From Ceratorhiza oryzae-sativae (Eukaryota > Basidiomycota > Agaricomycetes > Cantharellales > Ceratobasidiaceae): 64,000 nucleotides of DNA. Below the pieces are notes generated by a model. It saw only the letters and a list, made by a program, of their open reading frames with translations. It did not search any database and was not told the DNA's origin. Made by a program: the position numbers and the translations under genes. The stretch is taken from assembly GCA_030998015.1 (NCBI GenBank), contig JARWMV010000012.1, forward strand, positions 62,001-126,000. The letters run 5' to 3'. Positions 31,621 through 42,909 of this stretch are shown here, piece after piece; positions within the stretch are counted from its first letter, which is position 1, and the number at the start of each line of letters is the position of its first letter.

Positions 31621-34600
31621 CTACTCAGGCGTGATACCCTGAATCTATTCCGCCGGGTTAACAGAAAGTCAGAGAATGTGCCATCCATTGCCAACAGTCC
31701 TTACCACCCAAGCAACCTGCGATGCGGTTGGCCGCGCGCTCGGCTCATAGCTCCAACACCACCGGAGTACACCAAGCATAATCGTAGCTTTTGGAGACGT
31801 TGTGTCTCCTTCGAGTAAAGGTACCTGAGGGACTCGACGTTTGTCTACGACCTCCGCGATAAGCCGGTACCCTTGAGTGATCTCCTTGAACGGAACTTCC
31901 CCCGTAATAATCTCCTGCATCAGATTTAGCTTGAGACAAGCCGATACGCGAATACATTCTCACAAGCATTGTCTAACCGTGTTGTATACACGTCAGCAAC
32001 TATGTTGGCCACGAATCTCGAATGGCTCACCATTCCCATCGCATATATGTCAGCCTCGCGTGATCGTTGAGCGTTCTCTTGATGAAGCTCTGGCGCCTGA
32101 GTCCGCATGCACAAAATTGAGCTCGTCGTAGGTAACTGCACTAGTTAAACCCACCATCCAGCGCAGCGTGCCTCCTCCTGGATCGGTCTGAGAAAACTCC
32201 AACACCTTGTCGTGCATGATTGCGAGCCCAAAGTCCGTAAGCTTGAGCGTGCCGTCTCCGTCCACAAGAAGGTTAGCCTGTTCGCGCTGTGTTACTGGTC
32301 CGACAGTTATCGTATCAAGCGTTACCCACTCCTTTGATGTCACCATGAGCCTCGACGAGTTTTACGTCAGGAACAACGGTGCGTGAAGCGAGACAATAGA
32401 AACCTACTACATTCTCTCCATGCAGGTACGTGATCGCCTGAGCCAGTTGTAGACACTAGAGTGTGGTCAACACAATGCTGCTAGGCTGATTGGGCATAGA
32501 GCTCATATCCATACCATAGGGAACCGCTTTATATCCGGCCACTTCCGAAGTACCTCGCACACGCTGCCATATGCCATCCACGGAGATACCATTGCCAGAC
32601 AGTTCTGAAATATCGCTAGACCATCGAGTGCGAGTATGTTCCTATGCTTCATCTTTGACCAAACGTTCAGTTCACGAGCAGTGCGCTGTGTGCAAGTAGA
32701 AGTAAAATAGTACCGAGTAGGTGTACGTGACACTTGGTTGTGCGTACTTTAACTTCCTTGTTGTCGCGTTGCCTCAGACACTTGACTGCCACTTGCCGCT
32801 CGTCAGAGATCATGATGCAGTAAACGTCGGACAGAGCGGTACGTGCGACGGCTGGAGCTATGGGACTCGCTGAGCTAGGCAGAATCTCTGTGAGGTCAGC
32901 AATCTGTGAGTGGGTAGCTAGGTAATGAACGACCGTCGAAAGTGGCTATTAGCAATGGATAAAAATCAGGTTAATCATTTCGAAGAAATATACAGTAACC
33001 CTACTGTATCGGCGTCGATATGGATTGGTTTCTTCCGGCCAGGGTGTTCATGAAAGAACTGTGAAGGAAGAGCACGCCTCAGGATCGTGTATGGAAGGCA
33101 AACTAATAAAATCTTACTGCCTGTCGTTCGTTCCCCAGACACTTAAGCGGTATACTTTGAGTGAGATCTAAAACTCACCTATGTACGCGCATGGTAGGCT
33201 GGTAAAAGTCTCATTCTACATAGCCGTTATGTACTTACTTCCTGCACGCCAAGGCATGTCAACGTGAAACCTGTGTGACGAGAAGAGTACTTACGATCTG
33301 AATGGATTGTGAGACGTGGGTTAGAGCGTGGGAGCATGAGGGGGTTGAGCGCACATACCTCCTAGTGCGCCGAGATACGAGACTGTCAAATGGCGATATG
33401 ATATCTACTTACGGCCTTCATAAATGGTCGCAATCAGAGGTGCAACCGATTTGTAGTGGCATGTGACGCACCAGCTAGGGAAACATACTGTCAGGACGTG
33501 ATTAGAAAGCAGCTATTGCCGATAGAGTACTCACTGTCTGTCAGAAATTAGTTTAGGGATTGATGCATGTGGATAGATGATCCGAACCATCTGGATTCAG
33601 TGAGGCAAAGCAACAATAAGCATCAGGGACAAGAGGACCACGAGGGGTACTATGAGAATGAGTGGGAGACTTACCTGCCAAGGGATGAGTGGCAGGAACG
33701 AGAGCAGGGGAAACAAGGTAGAGGCATGAGTTGATATTTTGACTGCAGCCCCTACTGACACTACGGGCATGTGAATAGATATGGCAGATTGGGAACAAGA
33801 GTAAGAAAAGTGTTACACTCACTACCTATTATAGAAAGTATAGTGTGAATGGCCAAGTGAGAATGATTGGGTTGCAAAGATCTGTGCCTACAGGTTTCTT
33901 GAGAGAAATTCAGCTGCAGGCTGTCTGGTCAGATGCACACATTGTGGACATACATGCTTTATTTGCCCAGATTGAATGAGAAGCTCAGAGAAATTGGTAG
34001 AACCTAGATAATACTCACATTCTAGAAGGCAGGGTGGGCAAGGATCTGTAATGAGTTACAATTATAGGATTTAATATGGTAGTGACCCACAAACTGGAGG
34101 CAAGCAAAGTGTGGAAGGTTAAAAGAGAGAATCAATATTTTGATATGTGACATACCTCCTTGATGTGGTAGTGTGGGGATGATGTGGTCAGAGTATGGCC
34201 ATGGCTGTGTTTTGCTCACTCACATCCTGACATGCAACAGAGTGAGAGGGGTGTGGTCAGAGTATGCCATGGCTGTGTCTTGTTCACTCACCCGCTGACA
34301 TGCAACAGAGTGAGAGGGGTGTGGTCAGAGTATGCCATGACTGTGTCTTGTTCACTCACATCCTGACATGCAACAGAGTGAGAGGGGTGTGGTCAGAGCA
34401 TGCCATGGCTGTGTCTTATTCACTCACAATCTGACATGCAACAGAGTGAGATGGGTGTGGTCAGAGTATGCCATGGCTGTGTCTTGTTCACTCACATCCT
34501 GACATGCAACAGAGTGAGAGGGGTGTGGTCAGAGTATGCCATGGCTGTGTCTTGTTCACTCACATCCTGACATGCAACAGAGTGAGAGGGGTGTGGTCAG

Positions 34601-36069
34601 AGTATGACATGGCTGTATCTTGTTCCCTCACAATCTGACATGCAACAGAGTGAGAGGGGTGTGGTCAGAGTATGCCATGGCTGTGTCTTGTTCACTCACC
34701 AGCTGACATGCAACAGAGTGAGAGGAGTGTGGTCAGAGTATGCCATGGCCATGTCTTGTTCACTCACAAACTGACATGCAACAGAGTGAGAGGGGTGTGG
34801 TCAGAGTATGCCATGGCTGTGTTTTGTTTACTCACCCACTGACATGCAACAGAGTGAGAGGGTTGGTGTGAGAGAGTGTACTAGTAACCAATACCACTTG
34901 CTTACAGGCTATATTTTGTTATGCATGCAGTTCGCAAATAAGCACATCTACAACACCGTTTCATTGTTTACAATTTTGCAGGCGATTTTCATACTCTGCT
35001 CACACTCACCTTCGGGTGAATACTCCGTTCACGTGTCCATGACCACCACTCACATGCCGCTTTTCGACCATGTATCCGCTAGTTCAGCGCTCCTCCATTT
35101 GCACAGCTCAATGACCCACATACCTGCTTTATGCTTATCGTTAGATGTTCAGCCAATTTCATTGTGTGATACTTTGGCGCACCTTCTGCAGTGAAGCGTT
35201 TAATCCAGGAATAAGATACTGCACAACAACCACTCGATCACTCACCAACTAGATTGCGCAATTAATTTTTCGATCAGCGCGCCCTCATGGCGACTCCCTG
35301 AAATCAAACTTGCCACCTAGCATCCAATCCGGGTGTCATTAGCTTCACAGTAGATTGAAAGATGTGCAACGTACCCATCGTCCGATTTCCCCTCGTATTT
35401 CGGACTGATGAATCACGGAACGAGGCCACATGGGACCACGTATGAGATCCCCACTCGGACTCATGGGTCTGGACACTCACTCGCCCCTTGATCTCGTCAT
35501 GCTCCTGTGCAAGGCGCAGTTAGCGCCGGTTTCCGTTGTAATGATGCATCTCACTTCCTAGAACATAGTCAGAGCTCTCAGTCTCACCAGGCTAGGGTCA
35601 GCCGTAGTCTGTGCGTACCGCAATTTGCCCAAAGTTGACGTAGTTCCACCCTCCTTCGGACATAGTGTCGCTCGTCCTGTCGTGGTGCGGGGCACACTCT
35701 GTATCACGAGGTTGTATTTGATCCAGCTGTTGCGTTACGTTGTTAGCAAGCTTGTGAGTTCTCAAGCGCCATGCCTCATTCCGCAACCCGACGTTCTTTC
35801 CCCCCGTTTGCACCATCACCCCGTTCATTCCTCTATCCTCAGAGAAGGCAGGGCGCACTCCACGAGACAGAAGGGGATCAAACCTTGGGCATTGTCGAAC
35901 AAGGTAGGAATGCTGACTTTTTTCCCCCCTGCAGCTGCTGTCCATAGTCGAATGCTCCTGTCAAGCCCAGTCCGTTGACTGTCACCGCCATCAGCGAAAT
36001 TCTCTGTCTGACAGATACCTGGGGCGGCGTTGAATCTCGTCTATCAGCGGGTGTTTTGAAGTCTTCCAT
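31621..36069 (-). CDS. Protein kinase with an in-frame micro-exon tract
   Basis: Kinase exons: 32945-32748, 32685-32515, 32455-32408, 32350-32330, 32277-32155, 32096-32031, 31972-31964 (9 nt, TML), 31914-31705 and 31644-31621. Motifs: QVAVKCL (Lys of subdomain II), ELNVWSKMKHRNIL, AHGDIKGAN (HRD variant), DFGLA, APE after a splice, and SARPTASQV. This is a tyrosine-kinase-like fungal kinase. The usual glycine-rich loop is replaced by AVARTALSDVY. Upstream come 33058-33005 (FFHEHPGRKKP), the micro-exon tract (33118-35557), 35726-35619 (ending WNYVNFGQIA) and exon 1, 36069-35884 (MEDFKTPADRRDS). With every exon the product is 470 residues, and every exon is a multiple of 3 in phase 0. Kinase exons are firm; the order of the N-terminal part needs transcripts. 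A 3-nt exon AAC at 35795-35793 is possible. Confidence 0.8.
33118..35557 (-). other. Micro-exon tract of the kinase gene (29 exons of 3 nt)
   Basis: Predicted exons, 5' to 3' on the minus strand: GAA 35557-55; GGGCGA 35486-81; 30 nt 35404-375; GGA 35297-95; TTG 35248-46; AAG 35185-83; CAG 35126-24; CGGCAT 35059-54; 24 nt 34995-72; CCT 34908-06; TGG 34838-36; TTT 34770-68; CTG 34702-00; ATT 34634-32; GAT 34566-64; GAT 34498-96; ATT 34430-28; GAT 34362-60; CGG 34294-92; GAT 34226-24; GAG 34158-56; TTT 34093-91; AAT 34021-19; CAT 33956-54; AAACCT 33897-92; GTA 33825-23; 24 nt 33674-51; ATG 33590-88; ACA 33537-35; CTG 33474-72; GCC 33415-13; GAG 33361-59; ATC 33297-95; GAA 33241-39; 12 nt 33198-87; GCA 33120-18. 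Most are flanked by CAG, TAG or AAG before and GTGAGT, GTAAGT or GTATGT after, with introns of 40-80 nt. Weak donors: GGA, ATG, AAACCT, the two 24-nt exons and the 12-nt exon. These were chosen partly because they keep the frame. Confidence 0.7.
34183..34862 (-). repeat. 68-bp minisatellite, ten units, each intron plus one codon
   Basis: Units start at 34183 and every 68 bases after (34251, 34319 and so on to 34795). On the minus strand each unit reads GTGAGTG, then CTCTGAC (branch-like), then GCATGTCAG, then three bases. Those three bases differ between units (TGG, TTT, CTG, ATT, GAT, GAT, ATT, GAT, CGG, GAT in gene order) while the other 65 are nearly constant. The length 68 is not a multiple of 3, so the unit cannot encode a repeat protein without splicing. 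Confidence 0.92.
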
Positions 36070-37084
36070 TCACTTTTCTGGGGCTTGAATCCGGTAGGCG
36101 GGGGAGAGGACTGGAAAGGAGGCATTCTGGGTCACTATAAGGATCAAACAGACATCTTAGAGCACGGTAAGCCCTCCGACCGTTATTTTCTTCCATAAAA
36201 CATTTCATTCCCATGCGTTCCAAGCCGGCTCAAACATCATATATTCATCGAGGATGGTGCCGGTGAGGGGTGAGAACGCAATGATCAATGAATATCTTCG
36301 GGCATCCCCGTGAATGGCAAGGTTTGAAAACTTTGCATCGCTTATCAACCTATTATTCACCCCCATCTAGGCCTTGACACATGTTGACGTCCCGGATTTG
36401 TGTGGCTTTGGATATATTGCCCGGGTACACGAATATAGAATGATGCGCATATACTCTTGGTCGTTTCAACTATTCCGGTTCGCCATCATGCTCAGGCAGC
36501 GTTTTGGTACTCGTTTTTGTCCCAGTCCCCGGCAGTACACCCGATGGTGCATATGAAGATATCCATGCTCTAAATGGTCTCCGGCGGCGATTTGTCTATG
36601 TGCTCCCTTTGACTATTGAGCCTTTTATTCATATTGATTTTTATAAATAGATTATCTATTCGCTGGACAGTCGGGCTCCGCTGAAATCCGTGAATATCGG
36701 ACTCTAAGAGGTTCAACTCGGAACCTCGAGTATCGAGCTGTTTTGTCATGCAATCATTCACGAAACCCACGCGTCTGGCATGACTGCCCGTCGCGGACCA
36801 AAACTCTTACGAAGCCTAAAACAAAACATAATCTGACGAGGGTGACTCACTTGCGCCTTAAGTCCTCGGCGAATTCCTGGGGCATTGCGCATGCCTCGAT
36901 CGAGATTCACCGATTAGTGTTTTCCTTTTTTCAAGTGTCACCCGGATAGGGTTCAATAGCGAGCTCTTATCACCTTCGAAGTAGTGGGCAGACTACCTGG
37001 TGGTTGGGTGAAATCTGTGCGTGTGTAAAATTTCCTCCTGTGATGTGTAAATACAAGGATACGAATCACACGCCGACGACCACT

Positions 37085-37267
37085 ATGACCGACAATCCTA
37101 GCAAAGCATCTGGAACGACGAACTTCGCAACAAATTCATCTGTTCTCAGCAACGAAGGCTCTCCGACGTCTACTATCTACAAGGCTCCTGTTTCTCATCT
37201 CGAAAATGCCAAAAAAACACCAAAATATTTCTCTTTCTCATCAGGAAAACGTGCTGCCGCTTACTAG
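37085..37267 (+). CDS. Short hypothetical ORF (60 aa)
   Basis: It begins MTDNPSKASGTTNF and ends SSGKRAAAY*. It is Ser/Thr/Asn-rich without a recognisable domain. The stop codon runs directly into the dispersed repeat. There is no promoter or splice evidence, so it may be chance. Confidence 0.25.
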   Translation: MTDNPSKASGTTNFATNSSVLSNEGSPTSTIYKAPVSHLENAKKTPKYFSFSSGKRAAAY

Positions 37268-37352
37268 CTCTAAACAGCACGTTGAGCTGGTCGAGGGCCC
37301 CGAAATAAAAGCCCGGATGGTTAGCGCTCGTGAGCGCTCATAAGAGCTCGAT
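37267..37352. repeat. Dispersed repeat, copy 2
   Basis: Second copy of the 25910-25995 text (GCTCTAAACAGCAC, GGTCGAGGGCCCCGAAAT), followed by GCGCTCGTGAGCGCTC inverted-repeat text. Confidence 0.6.
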
Positions 37353-38577
37353 GAGCACAGTAAAAATCGGCTGCAAGAGCTTGCGATTTGTCACGGTCGA
37401 GCTCCTATTCCGACCCGGCTCCGGCTGCTCCGGCGAGATCGAAGTCCGGCGCAGCACGCCTCCCGGGCTCCCAAATCAACGACGGCAGGGCATCATAGGT
37501 GTACCGTCCAGCTCGGGGAAATCTCGTCACCGCCATCGTTGCAATGACGCACACTACGTGCGCAAGAATCGGTGACGCTGACAGCGGGGAGATCTGACGG
37601 CGTAGATCGCGTCGATCGACTCTTGACGCCTCCAACGTCCAGAAAAATTGGATGCAGGCAAAACATAATGGACGTTAGTCAGTTTGTCCAATTCTAAATT
37701 TATGTTTAACTGTGCGTTTTACCGAATCTTGACTTCAGCACGAAATTTGGATTTCAAGACAGCACCACGGCCAAACAACAATGGTCTAAACGTCCAGAAA
37801 TAAATGGACACCAAGATGACATATAAAAGTACACTTGAGCTAGATATAGACATGTAATTTGCAAGCACAGAATCAACAAGTTGTTTCAAGACAGATACAA
37901 AAACAAAAGAATGATTGTACATAATTATATTGACTATAATACAGGCAGGCGAGCAGTCAAAACAAAATATACAGATCAATGAGTCCAAAAAATCTGGACA
38001 GAGTGAATGTGAAGAGATCAATTATAAGCGGGTTAATCATCATTTTGTAACTGAGTGGAATAGCTATTAGCAAATGCACAAGTGTCTCTGTACGAATGGC
38101 GTGTACTGAATTTTAGAACCGCGCTCTCAAAATTGCACACATCTCCTCAGAGCACTGTTTTTGCGTACCCTTTGGGGTTTGGAAATTCCGTTGTCAGACT
38201 TTGGAACGCAAACTGGACGTTATGCCAAGTCAAAAAGTATGGAATTCCAAACCGTGGTGGCGAACGAGTTCCATACATGGGAGTCGAAATTACGAAACAT
38301 TAAAAAAAGAATCACAGCGTAGAAAAAGCAAGACAAAGGTGGCGAAGGGAAAACGTAAATAAAGAGTCCAGGGCCCGGATTTAGGTCCATTTGGGTGTGT
38401 GGAGGTTACGAGAGTTGAGAAGCGTGGGGATAAAAGTGCCATCGATGATATATATGTACAGGCGTGGAAACTAAAGTCCGTTCGAACTGGCGCGGTTCGG
38501 TAATGCCCTTGTGAACACGATAGTGAAAAGTTAGAGAATCGAGGCCCACCAATGCCACGTATGGGCGCGAATCACAT

Positions 38578-39689
38578 CTAAAGTCCGGTGGTATACTCTC
38601 CTTCGTCTGTGTCATCGTCGGATGCTGTGCTTGAGCCATCCAAGGCAGGGGTTTGATCTTCGTTTGGGGTGCTTGGAGGGCTGGTCGGAGTCGAGATCTC
38701 CATCGGACTCCCGGGAGGAGGGACGTTAGCATTCTGTTCTCCAAGCTGGAGGTCGGACATCGCGCTTGCAAGCACGAGCGTGTTGTCGAACTGCTCGGCC
38801 TCGACGATCAAACGCGTAATGCGAGTGAGCATCACATGCCGCATCAACCAAAGGATCCAATGCACCGGCAACGAATCCGTGCTGGCCATGTTCGCCTCTA
38901 GTCGAATGACGTTATGCAGATGGACCGAGCAGTAGTGGTAGCAGCCAGAGCGGAGGTGTAGGATAAGGTTACGGAACACCATCTCCCGCTGGCAGATAAT
39001 GCATCGGTAGCGGTGGGTCGAATGCATCAGCATGTACGAGTCCAGCATGACCATCTGATCGCAGTCTTAGCCGATGACAAGACAGGCTCAAACAGATTGT
39101 ACTTACCTCGGTATCGATTTCGGGTGGAAGTAAATGGTGTACTCGTGGGGTCAGAGAAGACTGTGGGAGGTTGTTGGTCGTCGAGCCTGGCGCGTCAAAT
39201 ATATGTAGTCTGCGAGCAGTAAATTAGCATACGCGGGAGAGCAAAAATATATCACATACCTTGCTGTATGTTTCATTATCCAGAGCTTCTCCGATCCAGG
39301 CCTCTTGGACAAAACGATTTGGGGTGATTGTGCGGTTGAACGCAAACGATGATGCTAGTGCGGGACGCCACACGCGAGGATCGAGAGGGTGAGACAGGAT
39401 CGAAGCGGGATACCGAGCGCTATATGCCCGCTGCCGCCTGTCAGTACTGGCGTGGGTGAACGGTAAAAAAAAGGGAGACTTACGAGTTCGACCCTGCAAG
39501 GATTGTTCCATAAATGCGCATCACCTGGAAAGAGCTCGCTGGCTCACCATTATTTGCCTCAACATCATTGTTGAGCATTAATAGTGCAGGCGTGCTCAAG
39601 CCGATGGCGGGCAGAAGATGCGTGGTGGGGCTGCCTTGACGTTTGGTGTGGTTGGGGGAAACACGGGGATCCAGGGCACGTGATGTCAT
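38578..39689 (-). CDS. Hypothetical protein with a Cys/His cluster
   Basis: The five-exon model is 39689-39548, 39493-39484 (10 nt), 39437-39260, 39160-39107 and 39054-38578, giving 286 residues with all joints in frame. Introns are 54, 46, 99 and 52 nt. The middle contains YRCIICQREM and then SGCYHYCSVHLH, which could form a zinc-binding finger (C-x2-C ... C-x3-C-x3-H). A hydrophobic helical part follows (WILWLMRHVMLTRITRLIVE). The C-terminus is acidic and Ser/Pro-rich (STASDDDTDEGEY). I recognise no family. The 99-nt intron was chosen because the nearer acceptor gives a stop. Confidence 0.55.
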
Positions 39690-40521
39690 CTGACATTAGA
39701 GGCGCCAAACGCTTGGAGGTAAATCTTGGCGCCAAAGTAAATTATGACGACATTTGAATCCCGAATTAGGGGTATTAGAATATCGAAGGGCCGATGGGTG
39801 CTTCTTTAACTAGTGAAGGGGAACTAATTAAATGAGATTACGGAAATGGGGCTCACAGCTCCAAGGTTGATCGAATATGAGCCGCTGAGCTTCTGGTGTG
39901 ACAATTAGATCTCGCGGGTTCGGTTTGAGACAATCTGGTGGCACTGAATTATAATACAATTTGTGCAATTGGGGTTGACCATCACTTCACACTGCGGCCG
40001 CACTAAAAGCATAATGGTGCTTTGCGAATACTCTGCTTCGGGTTCTGAAAACCAGACCCGAGACAGTGGCATGGTAATTCCATGCCAGCGGAGTAGCATG
40101 AGTGTTCGAGATTTCCAACCCCCGGGTGGGCAATACCACACCCCCTGTTGAGTGCATACACGGTATTATTACCAGGATAGTAGATAAGTAAGACATCAAC
40201 AGCATACACTCGGTGAGAGCAAGAAACTGGTAGTATATCACTTTAAGATAGAATAAGCAAAATAAAAATAAACATAGCTCTTGTTGATGGGGGGTAATGG
40301 GGTGATGGGAAGGAATGCAGTAATGTTCTGCATCATCATGTTATGGAAGGCAATATGATACTGAGAATGGGCCAAGGGGTGTGGGCATGCATTGGGGGAC
40401 TGCAAGTAAGCTACATGGTTTGAAGTGTGAATGAGAGATGAACAAGTACACACAGCCAGTTCCAGGCCTGGTCAAACTAATCTGGGTCTACAGTATTGTC
40501 AAGTACATCCATGGGACCAAT
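39690..40521 (-). other. Old repeat flank of E4
   Basis: The right end (about 40440-40521) is the downstream half of a frame whose upstream half lies beyond E4 at 54931-55109. Joined across the CCAAT target it continues ...TVIG into PMDVLDNTVDPD*. The rest, up to about 39900, is CpG-poor and shows no gene. Confidence 0.5.
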
Positions 40522-41824
40522 TGTTACGGGTCAGGGTACACTTGAATATCTAGAGCTTAAGCAAATGTAGATATGTTAGTATACACTAATCGTACTCAAT
40601 ACTTCTTAGACTAGAGTAAGAAGGCTCAAGGTAGTTGCAATGTGATCAAGTAACACTCAAGGTAGTCTTAATCTTTCACAGTGTAAACTGACTAATTTAT
40701 AGGTATAAAGAGCAAGACTACTATGGTCAGGTTCCCTTAGATATCTTAAATGTAGTTCAGCCCTAGTTGCTTGGACTAACTGATACTAATCTTAATACTA
40801 GGCTTAAGCGATAGCTTATAGGATAGATGGTGGGCTGCCTAATGCGTGTACTTCCTCAGCTACAGGTACTTAGATTTCCTCTAATAGCTGGTACTTAATG
40901 TCACGCTCAATCAGGCAATATTGTATCCTTATATATCTCTGTATATAAGATACAATGTCACAGTATATAACTAATATGGTACTTTATTCCTCAGTACTAG
41001 TTATATAAGAAATCACACACAGACAAGAGAAATAGAAAGAGAAAAAGAAACCAATAACTGGTCTGGGTTGAGTAGTAGAAGGGAGGTGGTCTGGAAGGGC
41101 CTCAGAGGAGGTCCTTTTATACCCTGAGGAGGGCATTCCAGAGCCAAATAGATACATGCATGCCAGTGCATCATCAAAAGAGGGTACTGCTATACTTGGG
41201 GTACACCCTAGCCCAGTATAGGATAAAAGAGTAAAGACAGGGTGTGGATCGAAGGCATTGATGCATCTGAGACCTGCTATTGGCTTGTAGATCATATTAT
41301 CATAGTATATACATGTAATGAATGGAGGCTACATCTCAGTGAGTCATAAAGTGAGTCAGAGAAGCTTCTGGATCAATTTGGGAAGCTCTCCTGACTCACT
41401 GGAGTCATTAGATCTTGATTGATGGTCCAGTAAGATTCTAATGATCTTCGGGCCATTCCGGCGCGAGGATCCGGTGGATCGCGACGATCTTCGGGCAGCA
41501 GATACCGCCGAAGATTGGCTATCGATAGAGCACAAGATCGCTTTGATAGCGTAAGCGGTTGCCGAGATATGAGCGGTGCGATGTTGTAATCAATATCTCC
41601 TGATAAGAGGAAATATCGCAACCTCTGTATCTCTCTGAGATCTTATCGTAAAAACTTAATAAAATATGCGTTGGAGAGCGGGAAATTTGTACTATTTAAT
41701 GGAACGAAAATAGTACAAATCAGAGCGCATACAAATTCAAGTATTTCACAATTTAATTACAGAGGCATCGCTTGAGGTTGGCAGAGCAGACTAAAATAAT
41801 AGAAAATGTTAGTGATCCATAACA
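40522..41824 (-). repeat. 3' LTR of E4 (1303 bp)
   Basis: Minus-strand start TGTTATGGATCACTAACATT, preceded by the purine run GGGGGGGCTA (41825-41836). It ends GACCCGTAACA. The first 20 bases contain TGTTA ... TAACA as an inverted repeat. Confidence 0.95.
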
Positions 41825-41836
41825 TAGCCCCCCCAG
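41825..41836 (-). promoter_or_regulatory. Polypurine tract of E4
   Basis: Minus-strand GGGGGGGCTA directly before the 3' LTR. Confidence 0.75.
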
Positions 41837-41855
41837 TCTGGTATGTCAACTCACA

Positions 41856-42909
41856 TTAGAGAGAATCATATCCCTCATCATCAGAGCTGATGTAAATGTG
41901 CTCCCTTTCCTTTCCTTTGTTACTAAGACAAGGTTCAGGAGTACTGGGAGGTGAAGGAGGGCAGGAGCCACTGAGAGTCTCAGAATCTGAATCTTCATCT
42001 CCAAAAGAAGGCTCAGGGCTCATAGAAGGTTCTGCAGCCTCAGAGGCTTTATCCCCAAAGAAAATTCTAAGGCGAGCATTAAGCTTCTTATCCTTCTGCC
42101 CTGCCCACCATTCTTCATATTTAGCCTTAGCTGTCCTATGAGAATATTCCTCTGATAGGGCCACCAAGTAGCGCTAATTAAGAGTCAATAAATGCAGAAA
42201 GCATGAACTAGGAGATGCTTACTACATCGTTTCCCCAAACCGCAGGGACTCCATCATCTGCAGGCAACTCCCAGCTCCCATAAGGGTGTTCAAGCAAATA
42301 CTTGTCCCAGGTGCACTGGGCAAAAGCTAGAATCCCACAGGGCACAGGAGGAAGCTCCAGCAAGTGTCCTTCATCTGGAACAAGCCCCTTAGAGCGAGCC
42401 AGATGGTTCAAGGCACTCAGCATGTGATTGCCCCAGATTTGGAGACGAACTACTGTGTAGATCAGGTCAGAGAAGGAATCAAAAGGCTCATGCCAGTCCT
42501 GGATGTGGAAACCCTTTTCTGGCTCTAGAGGGTATGCAATATTTGCCACCCTAAATTGCGCATACAGAGGTGAGTCCACTCCAAAGCTGTTCAAAACCTC
42601 AGCCTTCTTAAGGCCTCCATCATTGCAGAAAGTGGCAACACAGTCGCGCACTTGCAATAGAGCATCAGTAAGAGCATGAATAGTCTGGTCACTTAGGTAC
42701 CAGCCATCCTTATACCAGCTCTGACCTACACTGTGCTGTACTTCAATGCCCTCCCTGAACTTGCGCTCAAGGATGGATGGGCTACTGAAAAACTTACTCT
42801 CCCCTTGACGCATGACACTGGCAAACACATGGAAGTGCTTGCAGGACAGGATCGAGTTGATGCTGGCCATAATCTGGACATCATTCAACATGAAGGGAGG
42901 AGTCTGCAT
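41856..42909 (-). CDS. E4 extra gene Y (334 aa, one intron)
   Basis: Exon 1 is 42909-42223. The intron is 42174-42222 (49 nt, GTAAGC ... TTAG). Exon 2 is 42173-41856. The joint WGNDV/RYLVALSEEY is in frame. The first two thirds look globular (SINSILSCKHFHVFASVMRQ, YKDGWYLSDQTIHALTDALL, WDKYLLEHPYGSWELP). The C-terminus is charged, Ser/Asp/Pro-rich and possibly phosphorylated (YISSDDEGYDSL at the end). I recognise no family. It is the last gene before the 3' LTR, where retroviruses keep env or accessory genes, but it has no signal peptide. An apparent intron inside an LTR element implies the genomic RNA must partly avoid splicing. Confidence 0.7.

Larger units (their letters stand above)
36070..38577. 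other. Intergenic, no confident gene
   Basis: Upstream region of the kinase gene and downstream region of the 38578-39689 gene. Apart from the short frame at 37085-37267 and the dispersed repeat at 37267-37352 I see nothing. Around 37780-38030 the text is AT-rich and without frames. Confidence 0.4.

Noticed and set aside
33489..33512. A 24-nt in-frame exon between 33474 and 33535
   Set aside because: It would leave a 14-nt intron next to the CTG micro-exon. The spacing and donor favour CTG at 33472-33474 with a 60-nt intron instead.
33675..33742. A 68-nt exon ending before GTAAGT at 33674
   Set aside because: It breaks the frame with every available acceptor. A 24-nt exon at 33674-33651 with donor GTACCC fits the frame and spacing, though its donor is weaker.
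34183..34862. Regular 68-bp repeats as a CRISPR-like array
   Set aside because: The variable part is only 3 bp, the genome is eukaryotic, and the repeats fit intron signals. It is a minisatellite.
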